Position numbers and translations under genes: made by a program. This document shows, piece after piece, positions 59,934 to 64,000 of a DNA stretch of 64,000 nucleotides (positions within the stretch are counted from its first letter, which is position 1; each line of letters begins with the position of its first letter). The stretch is taken from NCBI RefSeq assembly GCF_014084045.1, contig NZ_CP043732.1:62001-126000 (forward strand). The letters are read 5' to 3'. Origin of the DNA: Microbacterium esteraromaticum. GTDB taxonomy: Bacteria; Actinomycetota; Actinomycetes; Actinomycetales; Microbacteriaceae. Under the pieces are notes generated by a model. That model ran no database searches. It saw only the letters and a program-made list of their open reading frames with translations, and was not told where the DNA came from.

Positions 59934-61382
59934 GTGCCCACAGCCTCAGCCAACATCGGAGTCGTCGGACTCGCCGTCATGGGTTCGAACCTGGCCCGTA
60001 ACCTCGCCAGCCGCGAAGGCAACACGGTGGCGGTGCTGAACCGCTCGCGGGCGAAGACCGATGAGCTTGTCGCCCTGCACCCCGAGGCGGGCTTCGTGCC
60101 GACCTTCTCGTACGAGGAGTTCGCGGCGTCCCTGCAGAAGCCGCGCACCGCGATCATCATGGTGAAGGCCGGGCTCGGCACCGATGCGGTGATCGACGAG
60201 CTCGTGCGCGTGTTCGAGCCGGGCGACATCATCGTCGACGGCGGCAACGCCTACTTCCCCGACACGATCCGCCGTGAGCAGGCCGTGCGCGAGACGGGCA
60301 TCAACTTCGTCGGCGCCGGGATCTCGGGCGGAGAGGAGGGCGCGCTGCTCGGACCGAGCATCATGCCCGGCGGCTCCGACGAGTCCTGGGTCACGCTCGG
60401 TCCCATCCTCACGTCGATCGCCGCGGTCGCCGAGGGCGAGCCCTGCGTCACGCATGTGGGCCACGGCGGCGCGGGTCACTTCGTGAAGATGGTGCACAAC
60501 GGCATCGAGTACGCCGACATGCAGCTCATCGCCGAGGCCTACGACCTCATCCGCCGCGGCACGGGCAAGACCCCCGCCGAGATCGCCGAGGTCTTCGCCG
60601 AGTGGAACACCGGCGAGCTCGAGTCGTACCTCATCGAGATCACCGCCGAGGTGCTGCGCCAGATCGACGCCGAGACGGGCAAGCCGCTCGTCGACGTGAT
60701 CGTCGACCAGGCAGGAGCCAAGGGCACCGGCGCGTGGACCGTGCAGACCGCGCTCGCCCTGGGCGTGCCGGTCTCGGGCATCGCCGAGGCGACCTTCGCC
60801 CGCTCGCTGTCCTCGCATCCCGAGCAGCGCGCCGTCGCCGCCCACCTGCCCGGCCCGGAGGGCGAGTTCGCCGTCGACGACGCCGACGCCTTCATCGAGG
60901 ACGTGCGGCTCGCACTGTACGCGTCGAAGATCGTCGCGTACTCGCAGGGCTTCGACGAGATCCGCGCCGGCGCCGTCGAGTACGGCTGGACGATCGACCT
61001 CGGCGCCGTGTCGAAGATCTGGCGAGCCGGATGCATCATCCGTGCCCAGTTCCTCAACCGCATCGCCGAGGCATACGCCGGTGAGCCCGACCTGCCCGCA
61101 CTCCTCACCGCCCCCTACTTCGCCGAGGCGCTCGCACGCGGGCAGGCAGCATGGCGACGCGTCGTCGTCGCCGCAGCGCAGGCAGGCATCCCCGCCCCGG
61201 CGTTCTCATCGTCACTGTCGTACTACGACGGCATCCGCGCCGAGCGCCTCCCCGCCGCCCTCGTGCAGGGCCAGCGCGACTTCTTCGGCGCGCACACCTA
61301 CCGCCGCATCGACAAGGACGGCACCTTCCACACCCTCTGGTCCGGCGACCGCACCGAGATCCCCGCAGTCGACACCCACTGA
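59934..61382 (+). CDS. gnd: 6-phosphogluconate dehydrogenase, decarboxylating
   Basis: This 482-residue enzyme converts 6-phosphogluconate to ribulose-5-phosphate with NADP. The N-terminal VVGLAVMGSNLARNLAS and VLNRSRAKTDE (Arg/Ser for NADP), VDGGNAYFPDT, GAGISGGEEGALLGPSIM, HFVKMVHNGIEYADMQ with the catalytic Lys, and AKGTGAWT are all present. GTG 59934 has GAGGAG seven bases upstream. It is the metabolic exit of the gluconate/idonate locus as well as of the oxidative pentose phosphate pathway. A long hairpin terminator follows. Confidence 0.97.
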   Translation: MPTASANIGVVGLAVMGSNLARNLASREGNTVAVLNRSRAKTDELVALHPEAGFVPTFSYEEFAASLQKPRTAIIMVKAGLGTDAVIDELVRVFEPGDIIVDGGNAYFPDTIRREQAVRETGINFVGAGISGGEEGALLGPSIMPGGSDESWVTLGPILTSIAAVAEGEPCVTHVGHGGAGHFVKMVHNGIEYADMQLIAEAYDLIRRGTGKTPAEIAEVFAEWNTGELESYLIEITAEVLRQIDAETGKPLVDVIVDQAGAKGTGAWTVQTALALGVPVSGIAEATFARSLSSHPEQRAVAAHLPGPEGEFAVDDADAFIEDVRLALYASKIVAYSQGFDEIRAGAVEYGWTIDLGAVSKIWRAGCIIRAQFLNRIAEAYAGEPDLPALLTAPYFAEALARGQAAWRRVVVAAAQAGIPAPAFSSSLSYYDGIRAERLPAALVQGQRDFFGAHTYRRIDKDGTFHTLWSGDRTEIPAVDTH

Positions 61383-61390
61383 AACCAGGG

Positions 61391-61430
61391 CGAGGCTCGG
61401 GTCGGCGCGCACGCGCCGCCCCGAGCCTCG
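61391..61430 (+). terminator. Terminator after gnd
   Basis: Arms 61391-61409 and 61412-61430 pair over 19 positions with one mismatch around a two-base loop. No T-run follows. Confidence 0.75.
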
Positions 61431-61460
61431 CTGCATGCCCAGGGGCATCCACAGTGACTC

Positions 61461-61476
61461 CATAGGATCTCCTATG
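61461..61476 (+). promoter_or_regulatory. Palindrome over the -10 box of the two-component operon
   Basis: cataggatctcctatg has seven-base arms, CATAGGA and TCCTATG, around TC. TAGGAT (61463-61468) inside it fits the -10 box, leaving a leader of about 27 bases with GAGGAG before ATG 61502. The position suits autoregulation. Confidence 0.5.
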
Positions 61477-61501
61477 AGTTCTCGATGAGACGAGGAGCAC
61501 A

Positions 61502-62239
61502 ATGGGACCCATGAGCACCGAGCACCCAGACCTCCGCCGCCCTGACGGAACACCCCTGCGCATCCTCGCGGTCGACGACGAGCCCATGCTCACCGACCTG
61601 CTCGCCATGGCGCTGCGCATGGAGGGCTGGGAGGTGCGCACGGCCGCATCGGGGCTGGAGGCCCTGCAGGTCGCGCGCGACTTCGAACCCGACGCGCTCG
61701 TCCTCGACGTGATGATGCCCGACCTCGACGGCATGAGCGTGCTGCGCCGCCTGCGCGAGTCGGGAAACCTCGTTCCCGTCGTGTTCCTCACCGCGAAGGA
61801 CGCCGTGGCCGACCGCATCGCCGGGCTCACAGCCGGCGGCGACGACTACGTGACGAAGCCCTTCAGCCTCGAAGAGGTCATCGCGCGGCTTCGGGCGGTG
61901 ATCCGCCGCTCCGGGCAGGGCCAGGCGGACGATGAGCAGTCGATCCTGCGCGTCGCCGACCTCTCGCTCAACGAGGACAGCCATGAGGTGGTGCGCGGAG
62001 ACGACGAGATCGAGCTCACCGCGACCGAGTTCGAGCTGCTGCGCTTCCTGATGCGCAATGAGCGCCGGGTGCTGTCGAAGGCACAGATCCTCGACCGGGT
62101 GTGGAGCTATGACTTCGGCGGCAAGTCGTCGGTGGTCGAGCTGTACATCTCGTACCTGCGCAAGAAGATCGACGCGGGCCGCACTCCCCTGCTGCACACC
62201 GTGCGAGGTGTTGGCTACATGATCAAGTCGCCGCAGTAG
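61502..62239 (+). CDS. OmpR/PhoB-family response regulator
   Basis: This 245-residue DNA-binding regulator has a receiver with ILAVDDEP (D25/D26), phosphoacceptor D69 in ALVLDVMMPD, VVFLTAKD and VTKPFSLEE with the conserved Lys. The C-terminal winged helix has ELTATEFELLRFLMRN and SSVVELYISYLRKKID, ending VRGVGYMIK. ATG 61502 follows GAGGAG; a second ATG three codons later is possible. It is cotranscribed with the sensor kinase two bases downstream. The layout resembles TcrX/TrcR-type regulators; the signal is not known. Confidence 0.94.
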   Translation: MGPMSTEHPDLRRPDGTPLRILAVDDEPMLTDLLAMALRMEGWEVRTAASGLEALQVARDFEPDALVLDVMMPDLDGMSVLRRLRESGNLVPVVFLTAKDAVADRIAGLTAGGDDYVTKPFSLEEVIARLRAVIRRSGQGQADDEQSILRVADLSLNEDSHEVVRGDDEIELTATEFELLRFLMRNERRVLSKAQILDRVWSYDFGGKSSVVELYISYLRKKIDAGRTPLLHTVRGVGYMIKSPQ

Positions 62240-62241
62240 AC

Positions 62242-63750
62242 ATGCTCCCCCACCCGCTGAGCCTTCAGGCGCGGCTGATGGCCGCGGTGATCGGGTTCGT
62301 CTCCCTCATCCTGGTGATCGTCGCGATCATCACCAGCGCGACCCTCGGCAAGACGCTCGAGGATCGCCTGCAGGAGCAGCTCGACGCCACCTCGAAGGTC
62401 ACGACGGCTCTGGTCACCGACCGCGCCCGGGTGGCTGCGCTGCGCGGCGAAGCGCTCACCGCCGAGATGGCGATCCAGGGCGGCATCGTCTCAGACGGCA
62501 GCCTGCTGATGGCCGTCCTTCCGCCCGACTCCCCCGCCTCAGGGGTCGTCGCGACGCAGAACTCGAGACGAGGCCTCTCCGCGGCGGATCTGCTCGAGCT
62601 CACCTCGGGCCTGCAGGGCTCCAGATCGGCGACGGTCAGCCTCTCCGATTTCGGCTCGTACCGGGTGACTGCCGACCGCACCGAGAACGACGTGGTCGTG
62701 ATCACCGGCCTTCCTCGCGCCGAGGTGCAGCGAACCATGACCTCGCTGTTCACCGTGATCGCGCTCGCGACTCTCGGCGGGCTGATCCTTCTCGCGCTCA
62801 CCACGGCGCTGACGATCAGCATGGGCCTGCGTCCGCTGCGCGCTGTCGCGGCGACCGCATCACGCGTCGCCGGGCAGCCCCTCGACCGCGGCGAGGTGAG
62901 CATCACCGAGCGCGTGCCGGATTACGAGGCCGATCCGCGCACCGAGGTCGGCCGTGTGGGCGTGGCGCTGAACACCCTGCTCGACCACGTCGACTCCTCG
63001 CTCGCCGCCCGGCAGCGCAACGAGGAGCGCATGCGGCGTTTCGTGGCGGATGCCAGTCATGAGCTGCGCACACCGCTCGCGTCCATCCGCGGATACTCCG
63101 AGCTGTCGCTGCGTGCCCTGAAGCAGTCGCAGGACGCCCCGACCGTCGAGAACACCACGTCGGCGCTGGAGCGCATCCAGGCGCAGTCGCTGCGGATGAC
63201 GCGGCTCGTCGAGGACCTGCTGCTGCTCGCGCGGCTCGATGAGGGGGCGGAGCTGGTTCATGGCGAGGTCGACCTGTCGCAGCTGGCTGTCGAGGCCCTC
63301 GCCGACGCGCAGCCGACGGCGCCGGGCCATCACTGGAAGCTGGAGACTCCCGGCGAACCTGTCACGGTCGTCGGAGACATGGGGCGTCTGCACCAGGTGG
63401 TGGGCAACCTTCTCGCCAACGCCCGCACCCATACCCCGGAGGGGACGACCATCACCCTGGCCCTGGCCGCCACGCCTTCCGGGGCCGAGCTGCGCGTGCA
63501 CGACGACGGCCCCGGCATCGACCCCGCGGTGCGCGAGGAGCTGTTCGCCCGCTTCGCCCGCGGCGATGTGTCGCGCGCGCGGCAGACGGGCGGCACCGGG
63601 CTCGGCCTCGCGATAGCGAAGGCGATCGTCGAGGGTCACGGCGGCACCATCGCCGTCGAGAGCGCGCCCGGAGACACGACGTTCACCGTGCGCCTGCCCT
63701 CCGGCCTGCGCTCGTCGCCATCTCCGCGGCCGGAGCCGCCGGTTCAGTAG
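62242..63750 (+). CDS. Sensor histidine kinase (HisKA type, with HAMP)
   Basis: This 502-residue membrane kinase has helix 1 at about 10-35, an extracytoplasmic sensor of about 130 residues, helix 2 at about 166-192, a HAMP linker ([20 protein letters not shown]), phosphoacceptor segment RFVADASHELRTPLASIRGY, an N-box VVGNLLANARTHTPEG, G1 VHDDGPGID, a G2-type GGTGLGLAIAKAIVEGHGG and a Pro-rich end. It phosphorylates the regulator encoded just upstream. Its last bases overlap the convergent flavin reductase-like gene by seven. Confidence 0.95.
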   Translation: MLPHPLSLQARLMAAVIGFVSLILVIVAIITSATLGKTLEDRLQEQLDATSKVTTALVTDRARVAALRGEALTAEMAIQGGIVSDGSLLMAVLPPDSPASGVVATQNSRRGLSAADLLELTSGLQGSRSATVSLSDFGSYRVTADRTENDVVVITGLPRAEVQRTMTSLFTVIALATLGGLILLALTTALTISMGLRPLRAVAATASRVAGQPLDRGEVSITERVPDYEADPRTEVGRVGVALNTLLDHVDSSLAARQRNEERMRRFVADASHELRTPLASIRGYSELSLRALKQSQDAPTVENTTSALERIQAQSLRMTRLVEDLLLLARLDEGAELVHGEVDLSQLAVEALADAQPTAPGHHWKLETPGEPVTVVGDMGRLHQVVGNLLANARTHTPEGTTITLALAATPSGAELRVHDDGPGIDPAVREELFARFARGDVSRARQTGGTGLGLAIAKAIVEGHGGTIAVESAPGDTTFTVRLPSGLRSSPSPRPEPPVQ

Positions 63751-64000
63751 CCTGCGAACGCGTCGGTGGTGACGCCTCGCGCCTTCTGCAGAGCAGGGGC
63801 CAGGTCGGCGATGAGCCGCGGCGGGCCCGAGATGTACGCATGGCGGGTCGCGAGGTCGGGCACCGCCTGCTGCAGGCCCTCGGCGTCGAGGCGGATCCCC
63901 TCCGCCCACGTCCAGTGCGCAGGCAGGTCGGCCGGCTCGTCACGGGTGAACACGATCGTGCGCGCGCCCGTCGCCGCGAGCTCGTCGCGGAACGCCAGCT
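63744..64000 (-). CDS. FAD/NAD-binding oxidoreductase (ferredoxin reductase-like), C-terminal part
   Basis: Only the last 84 codons are in the window; the 5' end lies past 64000. The readable part starts LAFRDELAATGARTIVFTRD and contains the sequence RHAYISGPPRLIADLA, which resembles the FNR-type NAD-binding signature (YxCGPxxM/L) with Ser in place of Cys, then ends TTDAFAGY, the usual aromatic C-terminus stacking on flavin. I infer an NAD(P)H:flavodoxin/ferredoxin reductase-type protein, possibly with an N-terminal membrane part. The stop overlaps the sensor kinase end tail to tail. Confidence 0.65.
   Translation of the reverse strand, partial: LAFRDELAATGARTIVFTRDEPADLPAHWTWAEGIRLDAEGLQQAVPDLATRHAYISGPPRLIADLAPALQKARGVTTDAFAGY

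Overview
The window is high-GC (roughly 69-70% by eye) actinobacterial chromosome, most likely a Microbacteriaceae member close to Microbacterium. This rests on the codon use, an acyl-CoA carboxylase with an epsilon subunit, a DUF3039 protein, an mtr/tcr-style two-component pair, and many genes starting 6-7 bases after a TANNNT -10 box (leaderless mRNAs). Several gene blocks keep the order I recall from Mycobacterium tuberculosis: murI-rph-rdgB; accD5-accE5-maf-accA3; lpdA / PNP-pmmB; add-deoA-cdd-sdhCDAB; pth-rplY. The density is that of a core chromosome. I see no tRNA, rRNA, IS element, phage gene or CRISPR array. No gene-free stretch exceeds 300 bases; the longest, 15050-15311, is described.

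Left part (1-13026): a CDF metal exporter, then rdgB-rph-murI-murQ-nagZ on the minus strand (nucleotide house-cleaning, RNase PH, D-Glu supply and peptidoglycan recycling). murQ is broken by one extra base inside a perfect inverted repeat. Divergent pncB, a DUF3039 zinc ribbon, and an ABC exporter pair follow; the ATPase of that pair carries a roughly 425-residue Lys/Ala-rich then acidic N-terminal extension. Next are a LicC-like nucleotidyltransferase, an EcsC-like protein and a small unknown protein.

Middle part (13232-30789): the acyl-CoA carboxylase genes are accD-accE and accA, the latter after maf, interrupted by a sensor kinase / kinase-like membrane protein / LuxR-type regulator operon and a TRAM-type RNA methyltransferase. 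A convergent lpdA-like flavoprotein follows. Then comes PNP-phosphopentomutase-TauE, and a translationally coupled operon of flavin monooxygenase, BASS transporter and SDR whose substrate is unknown.

Nucleoside salvage and respiration (30792-44732): one long minus-strand operon encodes a BMP lipoprotein, an ABC ATPase, two permeases, cdd, deoA, add and a PfkB kinase, which together take up nucleosides and break them down. manC is upstream, followed by divergent sdhCDAB. YihY, xthA, trpS, pth, rplY and a newly called 41-residue membrane peptide follow.

Right part (49847-64000): a sugar-acid locus comprising a GntP permease, FGGY kinase, idonate-type dehydrogenase, FAH-family enzyme, IdnO-like SDR, MFS transporter, IclR regulator, 2-ketoacid reductase, a beta-hydroxyacid dehydrogenase and gnd. 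Two matching operator-like sites suggest that the IclR protein controls the locus. Together the genes could route idonate or ketogluconate through gluconate and 6-phosphogluconate to the pentose phosphate pathway. The window closes with an OmpR-type regulator and sensor kinase, and the end of a flavin reductase-like gene.
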